Of a stretch of 64,000 nucleotides of DNA, positions 43,330 to 53,049 are shown piece by piece. The stretch's first letter is position 1. Each line of letters opens with the position of its first letter. Below the pieces are notes generated by a model. It made no database searches and was not told where the DNA came from. It saw nothing but the letters and a program-made list of their open reading frames with translations. The stretch is from positions 186,001-250,000 of the forward strand of contig NZ_MEJG01000003.1 of assembly GCF_002592045.1 (NCBI RefSeq). Direction: 5' to 3'. Origin of the DNA: Parasaccharibacter apium (lineage in GTDB: Bacteria > Pseudomonadota > Alphaproteobacteria > Acetobacterales > Acetobacteraceae). The position numbers and the translations under genes are program-made.

Positions 43330-44052
43330 TTAGCTCGCTGCTTGAATATCAGTCATCGGGACCTCTGCATCCCCCATCATGACATTCATCCCAGAGCTAC
43401 CTTTCTTCACTGCTGTGACCGTGCCTTTTACTGTGAAGGGAACGTCAGCCGTATTACCGCGGCTATCAACTGTCTTAACGGCAACGCTATAAGCCCCATC
43501 GCTTAGGCTGCTGCCGTTATCATCCTTACCATCCCAACTCCAGGACGTTTGGCCACTATTTGCTTGCATAACAGCATGACGTACCACCTGCCCCGCAGCA
43601 TTCGCGATGGAAATCCCAACCACTTGGCCAGCACCTGCTTTAAAGGACAAGCTCCCCGAGCCAGATTGCAACGGCAAGGTAGAGCCAGATACACTCACCT
43701 GACGACCCACAAGGCCTTTATCCTGCGTAAGCTGCCCTGTCTCATTAAGGGAGATAAGCGTGTTAAGGTTGTTATTCGTCTGGACCTGCTGCTCCACGGC
43801 GGAGAATTGAGCCAACTGAGAGGCCATATTCTCGGTATTCATCGGGCTGCTAGGGTCCTGATGTTTAAGCTGTGTTGTCAGCAATGTGAGAAAGTTATTC
43901 TCATTCTTGGCCATAGAGGCAAAAGCCCCGGCCGTATTGGTGCTAGAGCTCCCACTCTGCCCCGCTCCGGACAAAGAGGATGCTCCACTACGAGCAGCAC
44001 TATCCGCTGCTTGTTGCAAGGCTAAAAGATTATTAGACGTTGCGCTAACCAT
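43330..44052 (-). CDS. flgD: Flagellar hook capping protein FlgD
   Basis: 240 residues. The N-terminal signature is NNFLTLLTTQLKHQDPSSPMNTENMASQLAQFSAVEQ. The C-terminal FlgD Ig-like/tudor region contains SISIANAAGQVVRHAVMQANSGQTSWSWDGKDDNG. FlgD caps the growing hook so that FlgE can be inserted. Located after fliK in the order motB-motA-fliK-flgD. Confidence 0.95.
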   Translation of the reverse strand: MVSATSNNLLALQQAADSAARSGASSLSGAGQSGSSSTNTAGAFASMAKNENNFLTLLTTQLKHQDPSSPMNTENMASQLAQFSAVEQQVQTNNNLNTLISLNETGQLTQDKGLVGRQVSVSGSTLPLQSGSGSLSFKAGAGQVVGISIANAAGQVVRHAVMQANSGQTSWSWDGKDDNGSSLSDGAYSVAVKTVDSRGNTADVPFTVKGTVTAVKKGSSGMNVMMGDAEVPMTDIQAAS

Positions 44053-44079
44053 GACGTTTTCCCTCCACTCTAAAACTGA

Positions 44080-46206
44080 TTAGACTGAAATATTCAGCCG
44101 GCCCATCCCACCAGATGCGCCCCCTGCCGTCCCGGTAGGGTTATAAAATGTGTCATCTTGCTGTGACGTCTCACCTTGCCCAAGGCGCATAGCCGTCTTG
44201 GGCTGCTGTGCCGTTTGATGATGGCTTGCCCCGCCATCACCACCTGCCAAAAAGCCACCCGCCTGTTGGAACGTCGCTTGACCCTGCTGATTTTGCCCCT
44301 GATGCTGGCCTTGGTTAGGGCTTTGCTGCTGGGGCATGTTCTGCTCTCCCCCATGCGCACCTTGGCCCGCCTCAGTAGGGAGAATATCAATCTTCATCAT
44401 CCCGGCATGTAGCCCAGCATCATCAAGCTGACGGGCAAGGATATGATGCGTTTTTTGCAACGCATCTGTCGTGCCATCATCTTGACCTTGCAACGCGAGG
44501 GAAGAAAGCCCTTCCACCGAGCGGTTTAGCTGAACATGCACGGGCATATTATCCGATGTCATAACCGTCATATTCAACGTCCCCGCTTGCCCGTTTTGAG
44601 AACGAGACGGCAGCACGTTCAATGTGGAGATATCACGGGGCATAAGCGCAACTTTTGCCTCGTCACTTCCCTGCTGCGTTTGGTGCTGTGAGAGATTATT
44701 ACCTGTGGACGTCTCTGCTCCTGTAGGTTGTGTCGTACTCGCCCCGGTATTGGACGAGACAAGCCCTAAAAAGGACGGACTCTCCACATTCAAACCACTC
44801 TGGCCCGTTTCATCCTCCCGAGTGGAAAGAGCTAAGTCCGTTTGCGAGGCATGGCCTGATGCAGCATGATCATTCGCTGCTCCGCCTTGCTCTCCTCCCG
44901 ATGATAAAGACTGCCCCCCCGTCTGAGAGGCTCCCTTTACAAGGAGGCTAAACAGACTATCAGATGCTCCCTGCGGTTGTGCATCACTCTGTGTACCAAC
45001 AAATGATGCCGTCTGCGGCTTTATGACAGAAGGTGCCGCAGCCGCAGCTATGGTAGGTTGGAAGCTCATCGCCTTTACAGAGGCCTCCATGCCTTGCCCT
45101 ATAGGCTGCACTGTAGCAGAGGAGTGCATTGCATGAGACGATGGCTCACCTTGTAAAGACGTCAATGAAGCTATGAGGGCCTGTCCGCCTTCATGCGGGG
45201 CATTAGCAACGGTGCTCGCCGTGATCGCCTGCGCAAAAGCTGTTCCCGTTATTTGCGTTGCATGACTCGTAGGCTGCGCCGTGGCTGAAGCAACGGGCTG
45301 CTGCTTTGTGACGGCCATCTCAGCCAAAGCTTGCAAAGCAGGCCCCATGCTCTGCCCCATAGGAGCAGCCATACGAGACGCAAGCGTCTGCTCCTGCCCT
45401 ATAGGCATAGATGCTAAGCTAGAGAGCGTCTGTGTTACAGCTTGCGTAAGAGAATGAGTTTCACTCCCCCCCATGACAGCTGTAGATGCACTAAAGGTTG
45501 GTGTTGCGGACATGGACGAAGCCGTCCCCATCACCTCATCCATTTGCTGGGACGCAGACGATGTCCCCGCCGTTGGTGCCTGCGCTGGCTGTGTTGTTGG
45601 CATCAACGATATAAAAGACAACGCCGCCTGAAGTTCAGAGACAATATGTGTTGAGGACGACGCATCATCGTGAGGCTGTTCACGCTCAGTTTTCTGCTCA
45701 TCCTCCTGAGCATCAACAGTGTTCATTACAGCATGAGGTGCTATCTGCTCAGCACTGGCAGGCAATGTCTCAGCCTCTAATATCTTCTCACCGCTGGCCT
45801 CACGGGTCTGCACAACCCCTTGTGCCGCGCCGTCTTTCTGCCCCTGCTTCGCTTGAGCCTGCCCTTGCACCGGGGCAGACGTAGATTGTGCCGTATGCCC
45901 CGCACCCCCTTGATCTTGTTGCTGGCTTTGAGCATCTTGCGCGTTGCGCTGCCCGTCCTCTGTGGAATTATGGACCGGCTCTTGTGTTGTATCCTGCGCC
46001 TTTTGATCATGTTGATCATGACCGGACAACATCGCAGCAAATTGCTTACGCCCTGCCACAGCCGATGCCCCACGCGGGCTTGCCTTCGTCATGCCTGCCT
46101 GTGGCAAAACCGCTTTCGGCGCAACAGTAGATGAGCCCCCCCGCACTGTCGCAGAGGCCCGCCCTGTATCGGCTAAATCCATAATAGTGAGGGAAGGAAG
46201 AGACAT
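44080..46206 (-). CDS. fliK: Flagellar hook-length control protein FliK
   Basis: 708 residues, long for FliK. The N-terminal two thirds is Ala/Gln/Ser/Thr-rich low-complexity sequence. The C-terminal Flg_hook domain is visible in GTLNMTVMTSDNMPVHVQLNRSVEGLSSLALQG and ILARQLDDAGLHAGMMKIDILP. FliK measures hook length and triggers the FlhB specificity switch. The ATG overlaps the motA stop by one base (TAATG). The long flexible N-terminal region fits a ruler role. Confidence 0.88.
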   Translation of the reverse strand: MSLPSLTIMDLADTGRASATVRGGSSTVAPKAVLPQAGMTKASPRGASAVAGRKQFAAMLSGHDQHDQKAQDTTQEPVHNSTEDGQRNAQDAQSQQQDQGGAGHTAQSTSAPVQGQAQAKQGQKDGAAQGVVQTREASGEKILEAETLPASAEQIAPHAVMNTVDAQEDEQKTEREQPHDDASSSTHIVSELQAALSFISLMPTTQPAQAPTAGTSSASQQMDEVMGTASSMSATPTFSASTAVMGGSETHSLTQAVTQTLSSLASMPIGQEQTLASRMAAPMGQSMGPALQALAEMAVTKQQPVASATAQPTSHATQITGTAFAQAITASTVANAPHEGGQALIASLTSLQGEPSSHAMHSSATVQPIGQGMEASVKAMSFQPTIAAAAAPSVIKPQTASFVGTQSDAQPQGASDSLFSLLVKGASQTGGQSLSSGGEQGGAANDHAASGHASQTDLALSTREDETGQSGLNVESPSFLGLVSSNTGASTTQPTGAETSTGNNLSQHQTQQGSDEAKVALMPRDISTLNVLPSRSQNGQAGTLNMTVMTSDNMPVHVQLNRSVEGLSSLALQGQDDGTTDALQKTHHILARQLDDAGLHAGMMKIDILPTEAGQGAHGGEQNMPQQQSPNQGQHQGQNQQGQATFQQAGGFLAGGDGGASHHQTAQQPKTAMRLGQGETSQQDDTFYNPTGTAGGASGGMGRLNISV

Positions 46207-47066
46207 TATACCAACTCTGTCAGCATAGTATCGACTTCTGCAAAGCCGGGCATGAGTTCTTCAGGGATGGCCTTCCGGCCAATCTCAATGCAGACTTGTG
46301 GCGGCTGGCCTTGTACAAAGGCCACTAACACCGTGCGGATAATATCGTAATAATGATTATCCATTTTAACGACTGATTGCATCCGTGATGCCAGAGGGCT
46401 GACCACACCATAAGCCAACAACACACCAAGGAAGGTCCCAACCAAGGCCCCAGCAATCATCTCCCCCAAAACAGCAGGGGGCTTACTAATCGCCGCCATT
46501 GTTTTCACCACCCCCAACACCGCTGCCACAATCCCCAAAGCCGGCAAGGCATCAGAAATAGAGGTAAAGGACTCAGCAATATGGAGGTCCTCATGCAGGT
46601 TTTTCTTCAACTCCCTGCCCATAATTTCATCAAGTTGATGGCTTTCATCGAGATTCATACTAATCAGCCGCAAATAATCGCAAATCAAATCACACGTTTT
46701 TTCATCTGCTTTAATTGACGGTGCCGTAGCAAAGATGCTGCTTTCCTCTGGGCTTTCAAAGTCATTTTCCAGAGAGGCAATACCTTTCATATTCGCCTGC
46801 TTTAACAAACGATAGAGCAAAGCCAGAAGGTCCAGATAATTCTGCCTGCCATAACGTGGTCCTTTAATGACGAGCATCAAATAGCCAAAAACAGACTTCA
46901 TCGCCGCCATACTGTTGCTCATAATGAACACACCAATGGCCGCACCAAGGATCGTCAAAAGTTCAAAAGGCATAGAAGCCAGCAAAGGAGCCAAAGCCCC
47001 CCCTGAGGCCGCAAAAGAGCCAAACACGCATAAGAGTGCAAAAATCAGCCCACCTATATATAGCAT
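46206..47066 (-). CDS. motA: Flagellar motor stator protein MotA
   Basis: 286 residues with four membrane helices and a large cytoplasmic loop. LYIGGLIFALLCVFGSFAASGG, ELLTILGAAIGVFIMSN and PALGIVAAVLGVVKTMAAI plus VGTFLGVLLAYGVVSP are MotA landmarks. With MotB it conducts protons and drives rotation. It overlaps fliK by one base and follows motB by 51 bases. Confidence 0.96.
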   Translation of the reverse strand: MLYIGGLIFALLCVFGSFAASGGALAPLLASMPFELLTILGAAIGVFIMSNSMAAMKSVFGYLMLVIKGPRYGRQNYLDLLALLYRLLKQANMKGIASLENDFESPEESSIFATAPSIKADEKTCDLICDYLRLISMNLDESHQLDEIMGRELKKNLHEDLHIAESFTSISDALPALGIVAAVLGVVKTMAAISKPPAVLGEMIAGALVGTFLGVLLAYGVVSPLASRMQSVVKMDNHYYDIIRTVLVAFVQGQPPQVCIEIGRKAIPEELMPGFAEVDTMLTELV

Positions 47067-47117
47067 CTTACCCGTTCTCCCTTAGCTTTGTTTGGTCTGC
47101 TCGATAGTGATACAAAG

Positions 47118-48317
47118 TCATCGCCCTGCTGCTCCCTGTGCTGGAGCCTGCGTCGGAGAAGGCGGCGCATGGCCTGCCTCACCTTCTGCAAAGGACGCTG
47201 GCAGCGGATGAAGGCGGTGGATCAACAAGACAATACGTCTATTTTCTGGGGCTTCAGGATGGGCAGGGTTTGCCAAACTACGATCAGCTCTCCCCTCCAC
47301 ACTCCTAATTCGCCTATCTGGATAACCAGACCGTACGAGCAACTCCCGCACGCGGTCTGCCCTCATTTCCGATAAGGTCCAATTCGACAAACCTTGTGTA
47401 TTGATCTGCTTTAAATGATAGGGCACGCCATCTGTCTCCCCGATGATAGAAACATCCTCTGGCAATGTCCCAAGCCATGCGGCTACCTGCTCTAATAAAG
47501 CCTGACCATCCTTATTTGGCGCAACAGCCCCATTATCAAACATGGGTTTATGCGCTGTATCCTGCACCTCAATACGGATTTCATCTGTCCCCATCTTAAA
47601 GCCAAGATTAGCTTTAAGCTCATTAAGACCAGAATCACGCGCAAGGTTTGTTTTTAACCCCTCTACCATATGGCGTAGGTGATCATCTTCCTGCATCGCT
47701 GGGGAGGCACCATCTGCGGCCGCACTTGCTGCGACCCCTGTGCCAGCGCTCCCTACATCAGCAGCATTACCTTGGCCTATTTGACCAATATTCTCCGCAG
47801 CCCCTGTTTTTGGCCCCCCTAGGGGAATAATCTCAGGCCGGCCTGTATTACTGTCATCTTCATCAGGATGTGTATCTTCCCCCGGTGGAAGGATGCTGAC
47901 ACCATTATTGGTCAAAATACCTTCCTGACCCTTACCATCATGCCCTTTACCATCGCCTTGACCATCATGCGCATGCTCTTCTGGATCACTCTCCAACGCA
48001 TCAGGCTTTGGCGGTGGCTCTTGATCAGAATTCTGCACCGTCCGCAATGATGAGGGGGCTGCAAGAGGTGATGTCTCTAACAACGCCTGATTAGATGTAG
48101 CCGAGCCTGTTCTATCGGCCATCGGGTTAAAGAATAAAGCGATTCCGCGCTTCTGCTCATCTGTCGTGATATTCAACAACCACATTAACAAAAAGAAGGC
48201 CATCATCGCCGTCATGAAGTCAGCATAGGCAACCTTCCAAGCGCCGCCATGATGACCACCACCGACAATCTCTTCTTTTTTAATGATAATGGTTGGCGTG
48301 TTCTTGCCTTCAGCCAT
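47118..48317 (-). CDS. motB: Flagellar motor stator protein MotB
   Basis: 399 residues. The single membrane helix has the proton-binding Asp33 in VAYADFMTAMMAFFLLMWLL. A long Asp/Gly/Pro-rich linker (about 70-200) leads to the OmpA-like peptidoglycan-binding domain with LSNWTLSEMRADRVRELLVRSGYP and the C-terminal ENRRIVLLIHRL. The linker is longer than in enteric MotB, which may relate to the MotE system in this organism (inference). Confidence 0.95.
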   Translation of the reverse strand: MAEGKNTPTIIIKKEEIVGGGHHGGAWKVAYADFMTAMMAFFLLMWLLNITTDEQKRGIALFFNPMADRTGSATSNQALLETSPLAAPSSLRTVQNSDQEPPPKPDALESDPEEHAHDGQGDGKGHDGKGQEGILTNNGVSILPPGEDTHPDEDDSNTGRPEIIPLGGPKTGAAENIGQIGQGNAADVGSAGTGVAASAAADGASPAMQEDDHLRHMVEGLKTNLARDSGLNELKANLGFKMGTDEIRIEVQDTAHKPMFDNGAVAPNKDGQALLEQVAAWLGTLPEDVSIIGETDGVPYHLKQINTQGLSNWTLSEMRADRVRELLVRSGYPDRRIRSVEGRADRSLANPAHPEAPENRRIVLLIHRLHPLPASFAEGEAGHAPPSPTQAPAQGAAGR

Positions 48318-48356
48318 GACACACCCACCATGAAGTTAGCTGAATATCACCACCCA

Positions 48357-49124
48357 TCACACAGGCCTTCTATTATGCGCAATCCCCACACGAACAGACG
48401 GCACACCGGAGAAGGAGGCTGTCCCCGTATGTGTTAGCTCAATAGCGGTATCAACCCACACTTCACCGCCAATCTCCCGCCAACGTTTACAGAAGGTATA
48501 ATCCTCACTGAGATACGTGCCGGTTTCAGCATCAATGCTCCCTTCAAAGAGGGCAAAACGCCGGCCATCCTCACCTGCGGGAGCATCAATGCGTTTATAT
48601 TCCAACTCTGGATAAGCTTTGAGCATACGACTTACCGCATGACGGCTAATCATCATAAAACCCGTACCAGCATAAGCGGTTTTTAAGAGCGGGCCATGCT
48701 CGTAGGTTTCATGCATTGCTGTCGTCTCACCGACATAACGCAGTGAAGCTGTCTGCTGCCGCTCCCCAGCAAGAATGTTATGTTTTGTTTGATCATCCCA
48801 AAAACGATCCCGCAGCGGATACAACCCTGCAATAACATCCTTCCCCGCCTCAAAAAGACGTGTTGGCGCATTAGCAGGGAAGCTAATATCCGCATCCACA
48901 AACAAAAGATGCGTGCAATCGGAGCGGAAATAGAAGTTCGATAACAGCGTGTTGCGTGCCCGCGTAATCATGGCATCGTCACCAACATGCATAACCGTCA
49001 TGGGGATGCTCTGCCCGCTTGAGGCATAGCCAATAACAGAGAGCATATAGCCCGTTGTCACCATGCCACCAAAACAGGGCGTTGCGAGCATAATCTTCCC
49101 TGAAGGTGTATTCCCCGTCTGCAT
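48357..49124 (-). CDS. Predicted glycosyltransferase (GT-A type)
   Basis: 255 residues. HLLFVDADISFPANAPTRLFEAGKDVIAGLYP has the DxD-type nucleotide-sugar motif and the pattern of small stand-alone GT-A enzymes. Other parts are ITRARNTLLSNFYF and SEDYTFCKRWREIGGEVWVDTAIELTHTG. The ATG at 49124 has AGAAGGATC at good spacing; 49151 has none. It lies between fliJ (198 bases upstream, AT-rich gap) and motB (40 bases downstream). The acceptor is unknown; a flagellar protein is possible from context. Confidence 0.75.
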   Translation of the reverse strand: MQTGNTPSGKIMLATPCFGGMVTTGYMLSVIGYASSGQSIPMTVMHVGDDAMITRARNTLLSNFYFRSDCTHLLFVDADISFPANAPTRLFEAGKDVIAGLYPLRDRFWDDQTKHNILAGERQQTASLRYVGETTAMHETYEHGPLLKTAYAGTGFMMISRHAVSRMLKAYPELEYKRIDAPAGEDGRRFALFEGSIDAETGTYLSEDYTFCKRWREIGGEVWVDTAIELTHTGTASFSGVPSVRVGIAHNRRPV

Positions 49125-49322
49125 TATCGTGATCCTTCTGTAACTCGCCATGATTAGTTAGGACATGACATAGCCTTATTATGCCTTGTTTTTTACAATT
49201 CTAACCTCGTCTCCTCAAGGTATTTTATTATATATATTCCTTGTATAAGGCTAAAAATAGATTCTTTTAAAATCTCATTATGCGCCTTGTAGAATTTTAG
49301 TCATAATAAATTAATATTTTGG

Positions 49323-49763
49323 TCATATGTCCCAACGCACTATAGCGCGATATTGGGCTTGCTCATCTATCACGGCTTGCTCTTGGCGTTCCGCCTCTTG
49401 AAGCTGAGCTTGCTGTTGGCGGTGCAACACTGTTTTGGTCCCTTCTTCCTCACGGACTCGTGCCATGACAACAGCGCGTGCGTGTTCACTCTCACGCTCC
49501 GCTTGCTGCAAAGCTTCACCCAGTTTTTCTAACTCATCCTGGGCAAGGGGCAGCCAATGGCGATAGCCATTCCATAAAGCAGGGTCTTGTGCGACATCTT
49601 CACGCATGGTCGTCACAAGGGCGCGGTTTTCCTCCATCTGTTTTTTTAAGGCCGCGATTTTGGCCTCATATTGTTTTTCTTCAGCAAGACAAGCTGCAAG
49701 CCATGTTCGCGCGGCATCAGTATCGCGCTTCTGCACTTTAGCTAAGGCTGTAAGAGCCTTCAC
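49323..49763 (-). CDS. fliJ: FliJ-type flagellar export protein
   Basis: 146 residues, almost wholly coiled-coil helices rich in Glu, Gln and Ala, as expected for FliJ, the stalk that couples the FliI ATPase to FlhA. Similarity to known FliJ is weak, as is usual, so the call leans on its place right after fliI (11-base gap). It appears to start with GTG at 49763; no ATG stands near and no strong ribosome site is seen. Confidence 0.75.
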   Translation of the reverse strand: MKALTALAKVQKRDTDAARTWLAACLAEEKQYEAKIAALKKQMEENRALVTTMREDVAQDPALWNGYRHWLPLAQDELEKLGEALQQAERESEHARAVVMARVREEEGTKTVLHRQQQAQLQEAERQEQAVIDEQAQYRAIVRWDI

Positions 49764-49774
49764 ACGCGCTGGTT

Positions 49775-51271
49775 TTATAACGCTCTCTCCTCATCATAAC
49801 TCTCCTCCGCTAGTAGAATCCCCGCTAACCCCGCAAAAGATTCCTCTAGGGACACACGCTCTGTCTTTTTCTGCGTTAAAAACCGCTCCAATTGCGGACC
49901 AATCTGTACAGCTTGGTCCGTCTCAACGTCATTTCCTGGTTTATAAGCCCCTAAGCGAACAAGATCGCGCACATCCTCCCATTGCGCTAAGATACGCCGT
50001 GCCTGCGTTGTTAACGCGTTTTCTTGCTCACTATTACAGCCCGGCACCGCACGCGAGAGAGAGCGTAGTATATTCATCGCGGGATAACGCCCCGACTCCG
50101 CAATTGCGCGTTCTAAAACAATATGGCCATCCAAAATCCCACGCACTGTATCAGCCACAGGCTCGTTTTGGTCATCACCTTCCACTAAAACGGAGAATAT
50201 AGCTGTCATCTGCCCAGCGTCTCGTTCACCCTGCGGTGTTCCAGGTCCTGCCCGCTCTAACAGCCGCGGCAAGGTCGCAAACACACTCGGCGGATAACCC
50301 CGCGTTGCGGGGACTTCCCCGGCGGAAAGGCCAATCTCTCGCAAGGCTTGGCAAAAACGCGTCACGCTATCCATCAAGAATAAAACGGACTTGCCTTGGT
50401 CGCGAAAATACTCCGCTACAGCCATCGCACTATACGCCGCCTCACGCCGCATTAAGGCCGAGCTATCTGAGGTTGCAATGACCAAAACAGACTTTGCTAA
50501 ACCTTCCGGGCCAAGGTCATCCTCTAAAAACTCGCGTACCTCACGCCCGCGCTCCCCTACGAGGGAGATCACCGCGACATCACACGCAGTCTCCCGCGCT
50601 AGCATCCCCATCAGGGTGGATTTCCCTACGCCAGAGCCTGCAAACAAGCCTAGACGTTGCCCCTCCCGGCATGTTGTGAACAGATTCATCGCCTTAATGC
50701 CAAGGTCAATCCGCGGCCCTAAACGGGCACGCTCTGCCGCATTAGGAGGAATAGCACGCCGCTTCTGCCGATGGCTGGAAGGTAAAAGCGCACCTTTACC
50801 ATCAAGGGGCGTGCCCATTGGGTCCACCACACGCCCAATCCAAGACTCATTAACCGCCAAGCCCGCCGAAGAGGCCTGCTGGCGTTGCCCCTTGCCGTAC
50901 AAAGCAAAAAAGACAGGACAGCCAGCGCCAATCCCCTCAATCGCTTCATAGCTCATCGCTAAAGCTTGCTTCTGACGGAAGGCAATGATCTCGGCAAGAA
51001 TATCGCGCCCATCAAGGGTGCGAATCCGGATATGATCTCCCACAGCGGTAAAGGCCGCCAGCCCGGCTACGGTCACACATAGGCCAGACACATCCACAAC
51101 CCGCCCAGCAAGCTCCCCCAAGGGTACCCCTGCTGCTGCCGGATTAAGCAACTCTGGCAGAGTATGAATAATCCCTTCCTGGCTCGCCAGCGGCGTTGCT
51201 AACGCTTCACTCTTTGCGCGTAAAGCCTGACATCGTGCCGCAATATCCGGCTTAGCCAGAGTAACCGCCAT
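49775..51271 (-). CDS. fliI: Flagellum-specific ATP synthase FliI
   Basis: 498 residues. The Walker A segment is LFAGSGVGKSTLMGML; Walker B is SVLFLMDSVTRFCQALREIGLSAGE, continuing into VPATRGYPPSVFATLPRLLERAG. It energises unloading of export substrates at the gate. The N-terminal domain (1-90) is the beta-barrel of the F1/type III ATPase family. Its ATG shares one base with the DUF1217 gene stop (TAATG), and fliJ follows. Confidence 0.97.
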   Translation of the reverse strand: MAVTLAKPDIAARCQALRAKSEALATPLASQEGIIHTLPELLNPAAAGVPLGELAGRVVDVSGLCVTVAGLAAFTAVGDHIRIRTLDGRDILAEIIAFRQKQALAMSYEAIEGIGAGCPVFFALYGKGQRQQASSAGLAVNESWIGRVVDPMGTPLDGKGALLPSSHRQKRRAIPPNAAERARLGPRIDLGIKAMNLFTTCREGQRLGLFAGSGVGKSTLMGMLARETACDVAVISLVGERGREVREFLEDDLGPEGLAKSVLVIATSDSSALMRREAAYSAMAVAEYFRDQGKSVLFLMDSVTRFCQALREIGLSAGEVPATRGYPPSVFATLPRLLERAGPGTPQGERDAGQMTAIFSVLVEGDDQNEPVADTVRGILDGHIVLERAIAESGRYPAMNILRSLSRAVPGCNSEQENALTTQARRILAQWEDVRDLVRLGAYKPGNDVETDQAVQIGPQLERFLTQKKTERVSLEESFAGLAGILLAEESYDEERAL

Positions 51272-52104
51272 TAAAACAACCCAGAGCTAGATGACCCGCT
51301 ATCACTCCCCCCAAAGAGGGCTAGGATCCCATCGCCACCATCATCACCACCAAAAAGGTCAATCATGCTGGCAGGCTTATCATCGCTATTATAATTAGGA
51401 TGCATTTGGATCTGCGCCAAATATTGCTCCGCATAACGCTGCACACTATCAGGCTTGGAGAAGGTACTCATATCAACCTTCTTACCCAAAATACGTTGTT
51501 GCTGGTCAAAATCCAACGCACCAAACTGGTCAGGATCATACCCGCTTACAACCTCAACCACCCGCAATAATGTGGAATCGGACATCAAATCATTAAGCGT
51601 TTTCACCTGCCCAGATTGCATCCGCCGGGTGAAATACAGTGCATCCCCCACGCCATTTTGCTTAAGCGCATCACTCGTCTCGTAACGGCGTTGCTCATAT
51701 GAGCTCACCGTCGAGGCGATCAAATCCGAGGTAAACGGTGTTGCTTCTGCCGTTCCTTTCCCCGCTCCTAAGCTAGCGAACGCATCAGCAAAGGCCAGCC
51801 AGCTCGCATTCTGCGATGTACGTGCGAGAGAGGAGGAGGATGTAGGGTCTTGCGTTAATAATTTTCGTTCTACTGCTTGCTGCCCACTTAAAGAGCTTAG
51901 GTTATACGCCCCCAATACCACTTGGTTGACGGAGTAATTCTTCATCAACGCATCCGTGGTGGTGATGGAGGATGCCTTTTGTTGGAAGTCCGCCACCATG
52001 CGTTTGGCTTCGTTATCGCCCTTAATGTTATTGGCTGCTGCCTGAACTTCATCCTTACGGGCTGTTAGAAACTGAGCCACAGGGGAAATACCGCTAAGTC
52101 CCAT
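51271..52104 (-). CDS. DUF1217-type flagellar protein
   Basis: 277 residues. MGLSGISPVAQFLTARKDEVQAAANNIKGDNEAKRMVADFQQKASSI, the repeated F/Y-x-R positions and the segment FDQQQRILGKKVDMSTFSKPDSVQRYAEQYL match proteins of the DUF1217 type. These are found near flagellar genes in alphaproteobacteria. The role is unknown; the C-terminus ends in a Gly/Ser/Asp-rich tail. GGAAGG six bases ahead supports ATG 52104 over GTG 52128. First gene of the fliI-fliJ operon. Confidence 0.78.
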   Translation of the reverse strand: MGLSGISPVAQFLTARKDEVQAAANNIKGDNEAKRMVADFQQKASSITTTDALMKNYSVNQVVLGAYNLSSLSGQQAVERKLLTQDPTSSSSLARTSQNASWLAFADAFASLGAGKGTAEATPFTSDLIASTVSSYEQRRYETSDALKQNGVGDALYFTRRMQSGQVKTLNDLMSDSTLLRVVEVVSGYDPDQFGALDFDQQQRILGKKVDMSTFSKPDSVQRYAEQYLAQIQMHPNYNSDDKPASMIDLFGGDDGGDGILALFGGSDSGSSSSGLF

Positions 52105-52310
52105 CTGCCACCTTCCTCCATCAAACACATAATGGGCGAGCCTCTAGAAAGGCTACATACTCTCTTAGAAAGGCCAACATAAAACAGAGATGTTTAACAA
52201 AAGACTTCACCTTGCTGTTTTTCAGCTCAATATGTCTAATTTTTTCTGCAATCATATCATAGCTTTTATATAATCCATGGAATAACCTTATAATCTTTTA
52301 AAGGGCCTTC

Positions 52311-53036
52311 ATGAAACATTATGTTATTAGCCTTGCTCGCACCCCAGAGCGGCTAGAACGCTTCCGCCGGGTCAATAGCCATATGCCCGACATCATCCAC
52401 GCACCGGGCATTGATGGCCAACAGATCAACCGACCGGATATTGTCGAAGCTGGAATGCTTACCGCCGACTGCCAATTTACCGCTGGGGCAGTAGGTTCTG
52501 GCCTTACACATATTGCCCTTTGGGGGACCATCGCTCAAAGCCAAGAGCCTGCCCATATCTTTGAGGATGATGCCTTCCTCTGCAAAAACTTTGCCTCCAA
52601 AAGCCAAGAGATCATCCAAAAACTCCCTGAAGATTGGGAGATTATCCTCTGGGGGCAGAACTCCGATGCCCCACTACATTATGAGGTTCTCCCCGGCCAG
52701 ACGGATTGCTTTGCCCAGTTTAATCAAGATGATGTACGCCGTGGGATTGAAGGCTTCCGCTTCCAGCAGGTAGAAACACTTCCCTTCCGGCTCAAACAAA
52801 CCTTCGGCATTTGCGGTTATGCCCTCTCTCCTCTTGGGGCTGTATCGCTCATGAAACGCTGCCTCCCTATGGCGTCCCTCCCCATCAACTACCCCTCCTT
52901 AGGCAATAGGACACTCATTAGCAGCAGCATCGACCATCTTATGAACCGCCATTACGCGGAGATGAAGGCTTATTGCTGTGTGCCCCCCCTTGTTCTGACC
53001 GATAACCTAACCGCCCAAAGCCTCAACCGCGCTTAA
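52311..53036 (+). CDS. Glycosyltransferase family 25 (LPS-type)
   Basis: 241 residues. HYVISLARTPERLERFRRVN, the acceptor-region AVGSGLTHIALWGTI and the nucleotide-sugar motif HIFEDDAFL are characteristic of GT25 enzymes, which add galactose or similar sugars to lipo-oligosaccharide. FGICGYALSPLGAVSLM is also typical. AAGGGCCTTC precedes the ATG. The leader contains CCATGGAATAACCTTA, nearly the same as ahead of flgE. It lies between flagellar operons, so a glycan on flagellar or surface structures is possible. Confidence 0.85.
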   Translation: MKHYVISLARTPERLERFRRVNSHMPDIIHAPGIDGQQINRPDIVEAGMLTADCQFTAGAVGSGLTHIALWGTIAQSQEPAHIFEDDAFLCKNFASKSQEIIQKLPEDWEIILWGQNSDAPLHYEVLPGQTDCFAQFNQDDVRRGIEGFRFQQVETLPFRLKQTFGICGYALSPLGAVSLMKRCLPMASLPINYPSLGNRTLISSSIDHLMNRHYAEMKAYCCVPPLVLTDNLTAQSLNRA

Positions 53037-53049
53037 GAAAGTGAATATA

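Noticed and set aside
45442-46134. Several long plus-strand frames opposite fliK
   Set aside because: They are compositional shadows of the Gln/Ala-rich FliK coding strand, with basic or Leu/Arg-rich translations and no ribosome sites.
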